Origin: Glandiceps talaboti
Lineage: Eukaryota > Hemichordata > Enteropneusta > Spengelidae
Assembly (NCBI RefSeq): GCF_964340395.1
Contig: NC_135553.1
Span: forward strand, 10,370,501-10,434,500
Length of the DNA stretch: 64,000 nucleotides
Direction of reading: 5' to 3'
Shown here: positions 1-14,400 of the stretch, one piece after another
How the letters are laid out: every line of letters starts with the position of its first letter
Numbering within the stretch: the stretch's first letter is position 1
Made by a program: the position numbers and the translations under genes
Notes under the pieces: generated by a model
Databases searched by the model: none
Told to the model about the DNA's origin: nothing
The model's input: only the letters and a program-made list of their open reading frames with translations

Positions 1-2321
1 AGTGCATTCTCCATGAGGAGGGCGCTATCTACAATATCATCGTCAGGCAGCCAGTCACAAATGAATCTACCATGCGCGAGCTTTGCCTAGTTATGATATT
101 ACAAATAATACAGAATAATAGTTATATTTGCAATGTTATTACGCATTTCAAATCAATTATCCAAAGAAAGAGATTTGATTTTTGTTAGTGGATGTATAAT
201 AAATAATGAGATGTTGACTATAAAATTTATTTGGAAGGTAAGAAATATCGCAATGTTTTCCTAAAATTAGATATTTATCATGACTAAGAAGATAAAAGAA
301 CTGAAACTCATTTTGATGTACATTGTACCTTGATATTAGTAGACTCCTGAGTCTGTAATTAAATACTATCTTGTCAACATGATGATAAATCAGAATTTTA
401 TTGATAATCTTCTCCTTATGCAAATTATGGTTATCATTGATTCAGTCATAATAAAATTAGATATATCAGTTACTTGGGAATATTACATTATTGGCAAGCC
501 AACTGGTGAAGCCATATGCTGTGTATCTTTGATGTGTTTTGTTAGACATCCATTCTTTTGTATTTTTTATATTTCTTAGTTTCATTTGACAACAGTGAAG
601 TGATAGTGAACTTTTACCAGATTATACATTTAGGGCAGTTTTGTGTGGTCTTGTATTCGATATTTCTAGCGTATAATACAAAACATATATACGTATACAT
701 AAAATCTAAATAGATCATTATGAATCGGTCAGGATAAAATGGAACTACATTGTATGAAAGTGATTCGTATATCTACCTGTGTTTTCCTCAGAGGATTTCT
801 TACATGTATACATGTATTTACCCATATCTTATCATAAATATTTCAGCTTAGTCTCCACAACAGAAATGAATCAAGACAACTATCTTCCTATGCTCTCCCC
901 AGAGGATTTCTTACATGTATACTTTTATTTGCCCCTATCTTATAAATATTTCAGCTTAGTCTCCACAACAGAAATGAATCAAGACAACTATCTTCCTATG
1001 CTCTCCCCAGAGGATTTCTTACATGTATACTTTTATTTGCCCCTATCTTATAAATATTTCAGCTTACTCTTCGCAACAGAAATGAATCAAGACAACAAAA
1101 AGATGATATTCATCATATGCAATTATTTAAAAACCTGAGGAGAAGTTGAACACATACTATATTATTGAAATTAGTCGCAAGAAAAACTGATGTTCTAGGT
1201 AGAGAGACAAACGATTTAGTTTAGCACATATGAGGTAAAAAAGCATACATGTTTAACAATTTCTGCAAGGTAGAGAGACAAACGAAGTAGGTAAAATCTG
1301 TTCCGGTTCCCCTGGATACTGAGATTTTCCAGCAGAAATGTTGTTGTTCACAATATGGAAATCTGCAAGTTTATAAGATTTTCCCCTTTATTACTATGGT
1401 TACCAAATCTCAGCAAAACATTTTTATAAAAAAAAAAAAAAATTTAAATTACCCATGAGAGGGAACTTTGTAATTTCAAGCGTGATTTGTTTTTCCAAAA
1501 ATACATTGTGCAACCAGGAAGTCATCACAGAGAGTGTACATGCAAGAACTTCAACATAAACAAACCCTAAATTTTGTATTGTATGGAAATACAGACATTT
1601 GTTTCCTCAAAGTACAAGCATTTACACAGTATATCATTAGACAAAATTACTCGGCACTTAAGATTTACATATTAATGGCCAGTATGTAATTTTGTACATG
1701 GAGGTAACCATTACTACAAATTACAGCAATGATAAAAGTTGTATGGCTGAGTAAACAGACAGTGTTCTTGATGGGTCCATGGGAAGACAAGTGTGTGATT
1801 AGGCTTGTGCTGGTCTGCCCTGTCCTTCATTCCTGTGAACTTTGGAATGAGAGTACAAATAGAAGTAGTAGTTAGATTAGTTAGCAGTGCTGTTGTATTG
1901 TGTGTTTCATTATTCTACTTCTAAGCTTTTAAAGGGGTAATATAAACACTCGACTTTTTACCCAGGAACTGTGTCACTTCAAAGAAATAGCACAGTATAG
2001 ACCCGGAACCACAATGTATAAATTTAAGCTTTCAGGCATGATTTATTTCTTGTATTGTTGCCCAACAAATTACAATTGCATAGCTCCTACATGTACTTTT
2101 GTTCTTAATTCTACACTCTAGTGTATTCAAAGAACAAATGTAAATGCCCAGAAACGAAGGATAGTTTCTCATATTGTGAAGTGTTCTACTTCAAATTTAA
2201 ATCATTTCGAGTAACTATGGTGTGATTATAAAGTTTTGTGTATATTTTGAGATTTCATATACAACAGGTAGAAATCAGTCTGCGCCATGGTGTTGAACGG
2301 TTTCCCTTTGTTTTATTGTAG
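1..2321. other. Intron or upstream region of MPRIP: no coding exon found
   Basis: None of the first-half PH1 sequence expected upstream of 2322 (an RKWQRRFF-like strand) is visible in either strand. The only structured part is the tandem repeat at 781-1100. The region is presumed to be a large intron whose 5' end is outside the window. Confidence 0.6.
781..1100. repeat. Tandem repeat, three ~108-bp units
   Basis: Units start near 791, 902 and 1010 with GAGGATTTCTTACATGTATA. Copies 2 and 3 are almost identical, and copy 1 carries three extra bases. 108 is a multiple of three and no stop falls in one frame, so it reads as a 36-residue repeated peptide. Nothing else supports it as coding. Each unit contains an acceptor-like pyrimidine/TTTCAG. 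Confidence 0.85.
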
Positions 2322-2476
2322 CCAAGTACTATACCTCAAGGAACAGTCAACATGTATGAATGTACAGATGTGTTCAAGGCAGATGCTGAGAAGACTGGAC
2401 ATGATTACTCCATGGGGATAGTCACACCAGATTCTACTACATATATACGGGCTGAAATGAAGGAAGAAAGAGACAG
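2322..2476 (+). CDS. MPRIP: MPRIP exon a (first in window): PH domain 1, C-terminal half
   Basis: The acceptor follows TTTTATTGTAG and the donor is AG|GTAAAC. 155 nt, read from the first base, ending two bases into an Arg codon. Encodes ...IPQGTVNMYECTDV... and YIRAEMKEERD, matching the second half of MPRIP PH domain 1 (human has LPQGTINM at the same place). The strands that should precede it are not found in positions 1-2321. Confidence 0.9.
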
Positions 2477-5400
2477 GTAAACAAAGTACATATAATATTA
2501 CACCCACTGCATAAACTTCTCTAGATCAACACTGGTAGAGAATTGCTAATCCTAGACATGTCAAACACTCTTGTCAACATTTGACAACAAAAAGGGTACA
2601 AAGAGTATTACATACACATGTAGGCATCAGTGACTTCTTGAACGTTTGATGCAAATACTATCAGTATTTTCAGTTTAGTGTAATAATGAAAACATTATAG
2701 CATACTTGCATGCAAAAGATTCCATGTTCCATACACAGGATATCATTTAAGCACTCGGTTATTTCTTTGCAATTTACAAAATTTGCAATTTCTGATAAGC
2801 ATATGTAGTAATAATACTAGAACTCCATGATTTGTGAGTGTCTGTCAATCAATGTTGGTAGAGTGTAACAAGAATTATCTATTCACCAGGTGGTTTTCGG
2901 TGCTGGCAGAATACCCCCAAATCAACCGTGCTGCTGCCAAATCTAAGTCAAAGAAGAGAGAAACAAAAGCCCCAACACCAGCAGCTCCGGCTCCAACTCC
3001 AGCCCAAGAACATCCCCAAGTGGTAAGTACTCATCTTGAGATCAGTGGTTGTGATCCTTTGGTCATGTATCACCATAATACCCATTTGATGCCAGTGGCT
3101 GCTATAGTGATGATGCATCAAATGGTTGCTGTGGTGATATGAGGAACAAACCAAACAAAATGCCCAACGACAGAAGCCAATGCGCCAATGAAATAACATT
3201 GATTTTTATAATTATGTGCTTGCAAAGCCTAGTTTTCAATGAACAGTTTTTGTTTCCATCACCATGACAACTATTGGATGTCGATGGCTGTTACCATTTA
3301 ATGAGTTGTATAATAAAAGATGGCTACCATAAAATATGTGATGTAGACATCCACTTACGCCTACCGTTTCCAGAGTAATTAGATCCTGATACATAGCTGT
3401 TAGCAGTAAGAGATGTGACCCTTATATTTGTATTAAGTGGTACTACAAGCTATGAAACGTGGCACTTTTACATGGCCATAGTGAATCTGGTTTCCAATCT
3501 ATGTCAAACTGTTTGTTTGTAAAGAGAGCAGGTTTGATATTATTTATGGTGGTATCTCTTTTTTAGCGGTAATGTAATCCCAGTGAAAGCACTCCCAGTT
3601 AAGAATTTCAACATAATGATCGTGAATCAGTCAAAAAAAAAAAATGGTAAATTGTGGTGGATTGGTAACTGCTTTTCAACAATTTCAGATTAAGTGTATG
3701 TTGATTTGATTTTATGTCATTATTATGGATTTTACTTTTATTTGAAATATCAAATTATTGAATTTCAAATTAAAGGACCATTAATTGTAATTGTATGTTA
3801 TTCAGTTGATATCGTAATAATCAAGTATTCCATTTTTACCTTGCTATTAGTGATCATTTGTTTGTTCTGTGGTTTGTTGGTTTCTTGTTTCTTTCTTAAA
3901 TTTTGGTGCGACAAAATCAAGAGCAAGAGCTATTAGAATTATAAGGGAATTCAAATTATGAAAATTACTGACTTGATGTATTTCACCTTCACAGATTCCT
4001 GATAGAATACGGAGACATGATGATTTACCCAAGAAGATCGGCGCCCCACAATCATCAAAATCACGCGATCGCAGACCGTTATCTGTAGACCGCTTCTCTG
4101 GATATACCGAGTACGGTTATCAACCAAAGAACATATATGACAATGAACGACAAAGCCGTTCTCGGGGCAGGAGAAGTGAGTCTGATATTAACAAAGATAA
4201 GAATAAGAACTATGAATCAAATAAAGATGTTCACATCACCAGACCGAGAAGGACAACGTCGGAACATGCCAGAGCCCGGAAGAGCTCTGATAGCTCAATT
4301 ACGAGTACCTCTAGTACTGAGAGTAAAGGAGGAACCGGGGTTAATGATGGAAAACCTGAGCAGCCACATTACCACGGCCCTCGGAAACAGTACAAATCAA
4401 TTGCTGATGTACCCACGGCAAAACTAACGGAGTATCAGTCACAACAGCCTAATGCTCCCAATAGGAGAGCTTCTACAGGCAAAGCTGGGATGACTCGTGA
4501 ACTTGCCGAGAGTCATGAACTTTTCCCCACCTTGAAAGAACAATTTGAAAACCCTGACACCTTGAAATCAGGTTCTTCTGACAAGTTAAGACACCAGAGA
4601 GGAGAACCCTATGCAAGCAAGTGGTACCCATCCAAGGATTATATGCCAGCGGAATATTTCGCAGGGATGGATAACTGGGTCTGGAATGAATATACAAAGA
4701 GGTGGGAAGACAACGGAAATGGAAATTTGCCCGCCGATATAGCATCAATCAGGAAACTTGAATCCATAGGGAGTGATGAACATGCTCCAAGGAGGAAGTA
4801 TAGTGACACAAAAGCTGCTGGTGATGGCAATTATGAGTCTAAGGAGGAAGAGAGAAAACGACCAGGCTTGAGGGGCACCTATGATGATCTTGCCCCCAGT
4901 AGGTGTAGTATTGAGAAGAAGAGACGGCAGCAAGCTAGGAGGACCAGACATACCCTAGGGGCCGGTGCTATTACAGCATCGAAAGACTTACTAGATGAAG
5001 TCAAGGGAAATGATAACTTAGAGGTGAGTGATTTTATGGCTTATAGACTGATAATAATGAATTTCATACATATGTGTCTGTTGTTGTTTCTGTAGACTCG
5101 ATAACGCTGATAAGTATCACACACCAAGTTGTGGTGGTTGTACATATACATGTGAGCATAGACTGTAAGATACGTCGTGACGTTTCGCCCTCACCGGCCT
5201 CCTCTCACACGACTGTACTACTCTGCAGTACTAGTCTGATTTGTTTGACACTTCTGATACGAGTTGTAGATGAGGAGCAGACAATGTTATTTGTGAGGTT
5301 GTTCCAGTCATTAACGATGTCAAGATAAACAAAATCATCTAGATAATTTGGTTGGTTGGTTGGTTGGTTGTTCGTTTGATTGAAACACTGTTTGATATAT

Positions 5401-8400
5401 CAACTTTGCCATTGAGTGTGCTGTATAATGTCGTGGTTAGTCCGGAACACTTTTACCTGTTCTCTAAGTGTTCCCAGTGTAGCTCCCTTTATATTATTGT
5501 AACTTCTACAGTTAATGTGGCGCATTTTGTGTGTGTAGTGGTTTTTAAAGGCCAATAATTTAATCCCAGGTTCTCACATTAGTGCTGTCATATCAGAGGA
5601 ACCACAAGGATTAGAGAGGATCATTCTTTTGTTCTGGATCAACATTTTCTATAGCTCTACTAAACAACTGTTCTTCTCACAAATGTTGCTCCTAATCCTA
5701 TATGGACCTTTAAAGGCTCACGATTCAATCCCAGGTTCTCACATTAGTGTTATCTTATCAGTGGCACCACAAGGATTACATAGGATTATTCTGTTCAGGT
5801 CTAACTTTTTCACCTAAATAGTAATTCTAATCTAATACAAGCCTATAAGCTGTCATAATCTCCCCTGTATGATATCACTGCCTCAGGGAGTCGTCACCTT
5901 CTGTTGAAATTTTTATTAAGAGGATTTTCTGCCGCAGGTTCCTCAAACTATTAAAACTAATGAAACTTTTGATAGAGTTCACCCTGAAAAGTCCAGTCAG
6001 ACGTATTTCTGTCTTTTTGTATATTTGTATTCTACCTGAAATTGAATTTTACCAGCTATTAAAGTGTGTCACAATAGCACCTCAGTAAGTTATGTAAATG
6101 TGTGTTTCCTAAATTGTGAATGAGTTTTAAGTCTGCTTTCAATCAGTGGTTTCTGATGGCTCAATGTCATCCCAGTATCATCATTACCATAGGTAACCTA
6201 CATTGACGTGATTCAGTATTATCAAAACCATGAAAATTGTTCCCCAAATCAACCCCTTTGTTACTACAAGCAATCATTTACAAAAAAGAGTCCTAACAAA
6301 AAAACACTTTAGAAAGCTGTCTCATATATCGATGGTATTGTACGTAGCCTGGTGCTCCCTCAAGATCAATAAGGGATTTTTTAATAGACGTTACATGTAT
6401 TCATAGGCAATAATTGTACATAAGGCACCTGAGTCCTGAGAATCACTAGAAGTCGTTTCAACATCATACCATACTGAACTAAAAATATAAATGAAAAGTA
6501 CACTTTACCTCTGTAATTATCAACCTGATGGAAATGTATGTCATTGGACTTATTTTCATGCACAGATTTTAACTTTGTCTAATCAAGGAATATAGGTAAG
6601 TTTGAGGATGGAATACAAAAAATGTATGTAAATATTGTTTATAGATACAGGCAGCTCTGACAAATCACAGTATGTGGTTGTAATAGAGGTATGTTTTAAT
6701 GGGGGAATTAGGTAGGAGGGAAACGACTGAGTCGGAAGGAAAGAAGGAGAGAATGGATGAGTTAACAGTAAGGCGGTGTAGTGTATTGTATTAGTTTGTC
6801 AGTCAATCAGACTGATTTGGAAAGTGCGTGAGAGGTTGGATAGGTTGTTTAATTTGTATAACCTAGGTTGCATGTTTTTGATCAGAATTTTGACCTCCGT
6901 GTTAAATTTGTATTAAAGTTCTTGAAAAAGCTCACTAATGTGTACAACTAGTCAAAGTTGTTTTTTGTACTCATGTACTGCCAAATTAAGTTTGAGTATA
7001 TTTCTTAAAGTTAAAAATAAAAACTTAGAGTTTCAACAAGAAATTTGTAGTCAGGTGTTGCATTGCAGTTTGTAAACAGAAACAGCACTGTATGTTTCAT
7101 ATTGGTTCTATATAGTCAGTTAGTTCTGTCAGTTATTTAGGAATGTAATTGTAATTATTGACCTTTGCAACTACTGCATACCCATTAAGTTTGTATCTTT
7201 GATGTTGAGATAGCTTTGAAAAAAGGTTTTATCAGAAATGTTCACATACATGCTAAAAATTCATCAGTTTCTAGTTTCAATGTATACTCCGCTACATCTA
7301 ACCTATTACTTTAGTAGCATGATTTGTAATGACAGAAATGATAGAAATATCGACTGTTCATTGTATCATATATGAATAATTGTGACATGTTCCATGCCTT
7401 CATCAAAGACATGTACAGATGCCACGACACCTGCTGTGGCTACTGTTACTAGATGTAAACTCAAGTATTGGTACACATTGTGGAAAATCATGAATCTCAT
7501 ATCTGAGAAAATGAGTTTTGAAAAGGAATGGTATCTTGAGAGATGAAATGTAAAGTTAGTCACGTTTAGTATGGTTGTATTTGCAATATAATGTTTTGAT
7601 ATAGTACAGCACAGCAGTTTTGTGCTAAAATGGTGTTCAATTCCTAATGTTCACAATGAGGCTTTGACAGAGTTTTCACTCTTGCCTGCAAACATGATCT
7701 ATGGGATTTCAGCTGGAATAGTCTTATTCTGAATTTTCCCCATACGGTTTTGACAAAAGTCAGAAATATTCTCAAGCTATCTCCCAGTTAGTTGAAGTGA
7801 TTAAAGGGCAGTCATGTGTTAACATGCTAGCATCCACAATATGATGTACATGTATGATATGCAGCATAGCAGTTTTGTGCTGAAATGGTGTTTCACTGCC
7901 ATTGTTCAACTGACATGTTGAAGCTAGTTAGGATTAGTGCAGGCAATGTTGATAAAATCAGTGTTCGAGGCTTATCCTGATTCTGAATTGTTATCACAGC
8001 GAAGCCCCAGAGCTCAGTCTCCATCATGTGCATCATTCAGGTGTGAACAAATCATTTTGTGAACGGTGGTCCCTGGACCAGTGCCTTAAAAAATCCAGTG
8101 GTCCTGCTGAAAGAATTAGTGGTTCAAGGTCCCACTAATGTAAAACATTAAATCTTGCCTATGAATCTGTATATTCAGATGACTTTTTAACATAGTTATT
8201 AACAGTAAGGTACTGGTCCGACAGACCAGACAAGGTAAAATTTGTGTGGTCCGCCCAAAAAAATCACTAGTCCCGGACCCTGGACCAGTGGATTTGTTCA
8301 CCCCTGGATTCATGTATTTGTTTAGACATCATCTTGTGAATTCATATTTATAAAGATATCCACCAAATTGTAATTTTCAATTGTAACCGAAGAGTTTGTA

Positions 8401-11400
8401 GCAAAACTAAAACAGCCAAAGGAACAACAACCTGGATTGCAGGAGTTTTTCTGCAGTGTCAGTGCTATGGAAATGACCTCAGCAGTCACCCTCTGCATGA
8501 CTGCTAGAGCCCCCTAGAGGTTTGGTATGAAATTCTTTTGTTTCAGGCAAGATATTATGCCTTCATATGAGCATTTTGTGATTCAGGACTGATAGATATT
8601 TACTGTGGTATATCGTAAAAGAATGAAACATACCCAACTGAATTGCGTACTTGGAGTTCTATAAAAGGTACACTAAATTTAGCCATGAAATTTACATGTC
8701 TACTTGTATTTTATCAGTTTTAGCATAATAAAGCATGATGCCATGTAATTGTTGTGGAGGTGTTGTCAGGTTACATAATGGTAGATTGTCAAGTTAATAC
8801 AATAGAGACCTTTTTGTTAGGATTGTAATTGTGACAGCCATTTGGCTTCAGAAGGTTTTTGAAGTATTTGCATATAGCGGTTAACAGTTCATTAGTAAAA
8901 GTATCATTTTGTCAACATAAAGGTATTCAAATCAAGCAACTTGATTTTAGAATTGTATTGCCAACATTGCAAGTTTTGATTAGCAGTGTTTTCATTTATC
9001 TAAATACTTATTTACGTTTGAGTGCTTTATGAAATACTTTTTGGCAAACTGAGGATTTCATCTGCTGTGTGCCAAAAATTTGTTTGTGTATTTTTCAAGA
9101 TACTAGTAGTACTAGGTACATTGGATAAAGTGCAAGTCATTTTGCTAGAACAAGGGTGCATGTAAGGAAAGAAATATCACATTGTGTCGTTGGGATTAAT
9201 TACCTTCATAGTCTGTTCAATTTAGTGTTAAAAAGCACAGCGGCATGAAATATGCATTTTTGGATGAAATTTTGCAAAATTGATGAGTGAAGGGATGCAA
9301 AATTGATGAATAAGGGAATAGAGCTAGAATTTGCCCCCAGAGGAGAATTATACATCAAATAAGATAAATCACAAAACTTACGTGAGGAGACTGTCAAAAG
9401 TAAAAAAGATTTGGTTCGAAATGTGAAATCTCTGTACTTTTACACCTTCAAGACATAATCCATCAGACATGAAAGTATCTACATGACGTCTGTACTGTAT
9501 TTAAACCAAGTCAACACGTAGTCGTGGGTAATGTCAGAGAGTTGATACATCTACTTGACAATTACATGTCAGAAATCAGAAATGGTAAGAGTCAAATAAC
9601 CCGAGGGTAGATATAGATGACGCACAACCACCATGTACAGCTTAGATGGATGGTGTGTCTGGTGACAGTCTTATGAATGTAACTAAGTTTTGATTGTCGT
9701 GTTTTTTTAAAACTCGATGAGAGAAGGAAAAACTGTAATACATCATCAAATATGGAGTATCTGTTATCATGTTTTATCAAGAAAAGAGCGGATTTAGAAA
9801 GGTGATTATAGAATTAAAGGTCTTTGATAATGTCAAAGGAGAAAAGATAGCATTGTTGTCATTACAGCCTTTTGGACATAGAGTGGGCTAATTAGTACAA
9901 CTCTTTGTGTTGTCAGGCTCTAGTTAGACATGTGATATCTAATGATGAATCTATTGATTGTCACGTTGCTATTAAAGGAAAAACTGAATCATAGTGCATG
10001 TACATGTACGTGGCACATGTAAAGCCAGTTTTAGGTTAATCTCTTATCAAAGTAAGTATGTTGTACACATGTACTAGGTTTAAATGGGAGAAGCAAAGAT
10101 TTGTATTGTTTTAGCACACAGTAAAATGCTGTGTGTCTGTCTGTCTCTGTGTGTGTGTGTGTGTTGTTGTTGTTGTTGCTGTTGTTATTGTTGTTGTTGT
10201 TCAGAACACATAACAATGATCACATAATATGTGATTCGGGTCAAAAGTCATTTTTGGTCATAAAACTACTGGACAAATTAGACTGAAATTTAGTGCAAAT
10301 GTTCTTTGTCTTTTTGGTCAAAACTATTTAAATCCAAAATTACTGAAATGTAATAGGGGTGCATCTGGCGATGTGTACATTTTGTAGATGAAGAAGTATT
10401 CACAACATGATGATCCCATCAGTGAAATGCAAATTAAGTTTAAAAATCGCAATTTTGGTCAAAAGTATATATCTCAAAAACTACATGGTGACGGGTCTGA
10501 AATTTGGTGGGGATGTGTCTGGTATTATTCTGATATTGTTCGAAACATTTTGATACAACTGGCCCTAGCAACCATGACAACACCCTTAGCAACAGTCAAA
10601 TGGTGTATATTACAAAGATAACAAGGATGGGTAGGCAAGTGAATAAAGATTTTTAAAATATGCAAATATGCCTAGCAGCATGACCACACCCTTAGCAACA
10701 GCCTAATGATGGTGCATATTGCAAAGATAACAACAGGGTAAGGTTAGGGAACTGGATAAACATCCAAAGAATGAATGCACATATGCCTAGCAACAAGGCC
10801 ACACTCATAGCAACAATGAAATGGTGATGTATATTGCAAAAAGAACAACATGTATTACAGACTTTCAAAAACTTTATATAATTAATCCAGCAGTGAAGAT
10901 ACTGCCCATACCAACAGTAACATTATGGTGTATATAAACATTTTTTTTAAAAATAACACTAATTGACTTCTAATAAATTAGCATGTACAATATCTAGTTA
11001 TTGTATTTTTAAAAATTTCAGTGAATATATTATTGGTTGTTGGCTCAAAAAATTCATTCACAAGTTTCAGCACTTTAAACAAACAGTAGGTATTGAGAAG
11101 CTATTAAGCTATATTAAGAAGCTAATATGTGTAATGATGTACCTACATGAATTTTTTTCTAATTTTAAAATTATCGATTTTCCCGTTGCTTGAAGATAAC
11201 AGGAATCAGCTGAAAACATAGAGTTTGGTTTATTTCCGTTTCAAGCAGTTTGTTTTTAGAGAGACAGAGACAGAGACTATACACCTCAGGATACTTGGTT
11301 CTGTAAATTAAATGTAATCTCAATTTCCTGATGTTGTTAGTGTAGTGGTCAATCTCTCCTGTAAAGGAGAAGAGATGAAGTGTTGTGAAATGAAGTATGG

Positions 11401-14400
11401 TCCCAGGCTATGATGAAGTAAATCTTGACTCTTTCCGGCATGTGTTTTAGACAGATGTACCACTTCAAACTTCCCTAAGAGGGAGAATTAGTACTTGTAC
11501 TAGTCTTACTAATTGAAATTGACCTATAGGCAAACTAAGATACTCTGAAACTAAAGCCACTCTTGTAACATGATGTAGAAATATATATGTGCTAGCAACA
11601 GATGTTGACAAACTTATTCTCGCAGTAGGGTGGTATCTCTGATAGCAAGTTTTCCTCTACTAGTGGGCTGCACAGTCAATCTCAATCAGTGTCCATACTA
11701 TCTTGATTACAGGGTATTACATCTCACATAACCAAGGTATTTCTATTACTCATTTGTGTAATCTATTGCATGCAATGACAATAGTTTTTGTGTATGTTCC
11801 AATCTTAGAGTGCCTGGAGCTGGATTTCCATAGTAGTACCTCAGAATTGTTGAAACAACTACATACACTGCTATTGAATAATGCATTGGTATTAGTTAAC
11901 ACAAATGCAGGACATACCCCAGTTTTATTGTGTTGCATTGCAAACTTGAATATGGTGATTAACCACTGTATGTCAAGATAAAGGTACCTGACCTTCTGGT
12001 CTACAGACTTTACAATCCATGCATGATTTTGAACTTTGAATGACATCATGAGACAGGTTTTCAAAAATTGTTGGTAAACTTGAGCTCCTTTCGTACCCTG
12101 AAAGGTCAATCAGAGTAATCAGTCATGATATGTGTCCTGTACTGTGTTGACGCTTGCCATAGTTAGAGCACCATATTAGCATTTGTACAATCATCGCTGT
12201 GCATACATGTATAACAGTACTGGTGTTCAACAGTATTACTTCACCACTTGATCATGCATACAGTACCGTTGCTATTGTCAGAATGGGTTTAATTGCCCAC
12301 TTGTTGGATCATTGTTTTGGTTTGAATTGTGGAGATATTTTGACTAGCAGGTTGTCACAGTCCATGATTTCATGAACCTTATCTGATGAATGTAAATGTT
12401 ACTTCTATGAGCACGACTACGAGCAAGTGGTCAAAGTTTGGATATCCTCGTTTTATGCTGTAGTGACACCGTGTTGACATTGTGCATGCTTTGAGTATTT
12501 TCTTACTGTCACCCTGGACTCAAGACTTCAGACTGGGTGTGTGTTTGCTGTACCTGTTAGTCTTGCCACTACTACAGTTCAAGTGCAATTATTGGTCTAT
12601 GATTGGATTCCTCCATTTTTGCTGTGAGGTGAAGTCGTGTTGACATTGGTACATGCTTACACGTGTTGTCCACTGTCACCCAGGACTTGAGACCTGAGAC
12701 TCCTAGAGTCCTAGTTGTGGATGTTTACTCTACTTTGCTGCTATTTAACTCTACTGTGTTACTACTACATTCAAGTGCAATTGGACCAAGTTTGGATTCT
12801 CCGTCTTCCTTTGTATCTTCCATTGTCGTGACACTATATTCACATCGTGCATTATACATCTGTTGTGTTTTCCTACGGTCACCCCAAGACTCAAGACTTC
12901 TGACTTTCATTTGTGTGTGTTTACTCTCCTTGTTACCGGCCACAACAGTGAAAGTGCAATTAGACCAAGTTCGGATGCCCGTCTTTGCCTTCTGTTGAGA
13001 ACATGTGGGCATTGTGAATGTGTACACAATATATTCATACTACAATTCACAACTAAAGATATCAGCCTTCTATACATGTGTGTTTTACTCTACTGACAGT
13101 CATGTATATGTTCCATGTATTTGTGCAGGAGCATCCAGAACCAAGGAAACGGTCCAACTCAGATCCTGTCATGGAGGATTTGGAGAAATTGAAGGCCAAG
13201 TCAATTTTTCCAGGATTTGGGGTAAGAATGACATTATCATTTACTAGTTTAATATTTACAGAAATTCAGTATATTTCCAATATCAATGGTAGAATAACTG
13301 TAGAGGTTATATCATGGCTAATGGGTTTGCTTATTAATGATGGTTCTTTGTTCTTTCTTTTTTCTCCAATTTAACCTTGGGTTAAAAAGCAAGAATTGTA
13401 GAAACCATATATTTTTTTTAAATGAACCGGTTTGTCCATATTCCAATTAAAATAATGGAATACCAAACAAATGCAACAGTTACTCAACAAACTACAAAGT
13501 TTTAAAGAAATAAATCATCAAACAATAGTCCAGTAATCTAAACCATTTGTAATAAATATTTTTGCAAGTTTATGTCAGATTATCAGGATTATCATAATGA
13601 CAGGGAGGGTCTGATAGTGAACTAAACAATCTTTTAGTTGATGAATACCATGGGATAATTTTGAAAATTGGGTCATGCTGAGTACACTGTGGCATTGTTA
13701 AGAGTTTGCAGTCATATCAGACAATGGTACATGCCAGTGTTGGCATCGGTAGACCTGTTATCAATTAAACCAAGGGGTCAGTATTAAGAACAGAGTGGTG
13801 TGTAATGAGACAGGACTCTGATGATTACAACTTAATCATCACCTGGAAACCATAGTTCCCAGTATTTGATAACAACAACCGTACTGCTGGGATGATATCA
13901 CAGCCTTCTAGTCACAAACCGGTTGGGAATACTACCTCTAGGCATTACCTTAACCATAATTTGTTGAATGTAGTACACAATGGGGATGATTTGTCTTGTA
14001 AGGGGTATAGATATCAAATACTTGCTTTCCAAAAGCGCTAATGATGTGTTGGAAGACACCTTACTGTAGAAGCCAAGGGATACAAAATGGGGACGAAATT
14101 TCAAGGATGTATGAAAATTTTAATATAGCATTGTAAATAGTAATTATAGCCAACATTAATGCTTAATATTTAAATCATTGCATGATCAAGGTCTGTAGTA
14201 GACGGATCAAAATGTCACATTCGTTTCCAATTTACCGTTCCAAAGTAACTATTTGTACTGAGATGAATTATATATTGTAGACATGTAGATAACGCACATG
14301 TATATTTAAGACACTGTTACTTCCTAAAGAGATAATGGTGACTTGGAAGACAACATAATATAATGTACAGGTCAAATACAGAGTAGTTTGTCAGGGAATT

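Larger units (their letters stand above)
5024..13128. other. 8.1-kb MPRIP intron with several repeat families
   Basis: No coding exon recognised. Contents: a ~163-bp direct duplication (5542-5630 and 5706-5792), GGTT repeats at 5350, a short duplicated segment around GCAGTTTTGTGCT (7611 and 7869), a hAT-like MITE (8038-8306), a TG/TTG tract (10148-10201), the 10.2-10.9 kb repeat and the 12.4-13.0 kb tandem repeat. The remainder is AT-rich without features I can name. Confidence 0.6.

Noticed and set aside
779-1138. 119-residue ORF with internal repeats as a gene
   Set aside because: Open only because the repeat period is a multiple of three; no homology, no MPRIP phase fit, strong tandem repeat.
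12663-13374. Cluster of overlapping ORFs upstream of and across MPRIP exon d
   Set aside because: Most lie in the degenerate tandem repeat; only the 31-codon exon at 13129-13221 fits MPRIP phase and splice sites.
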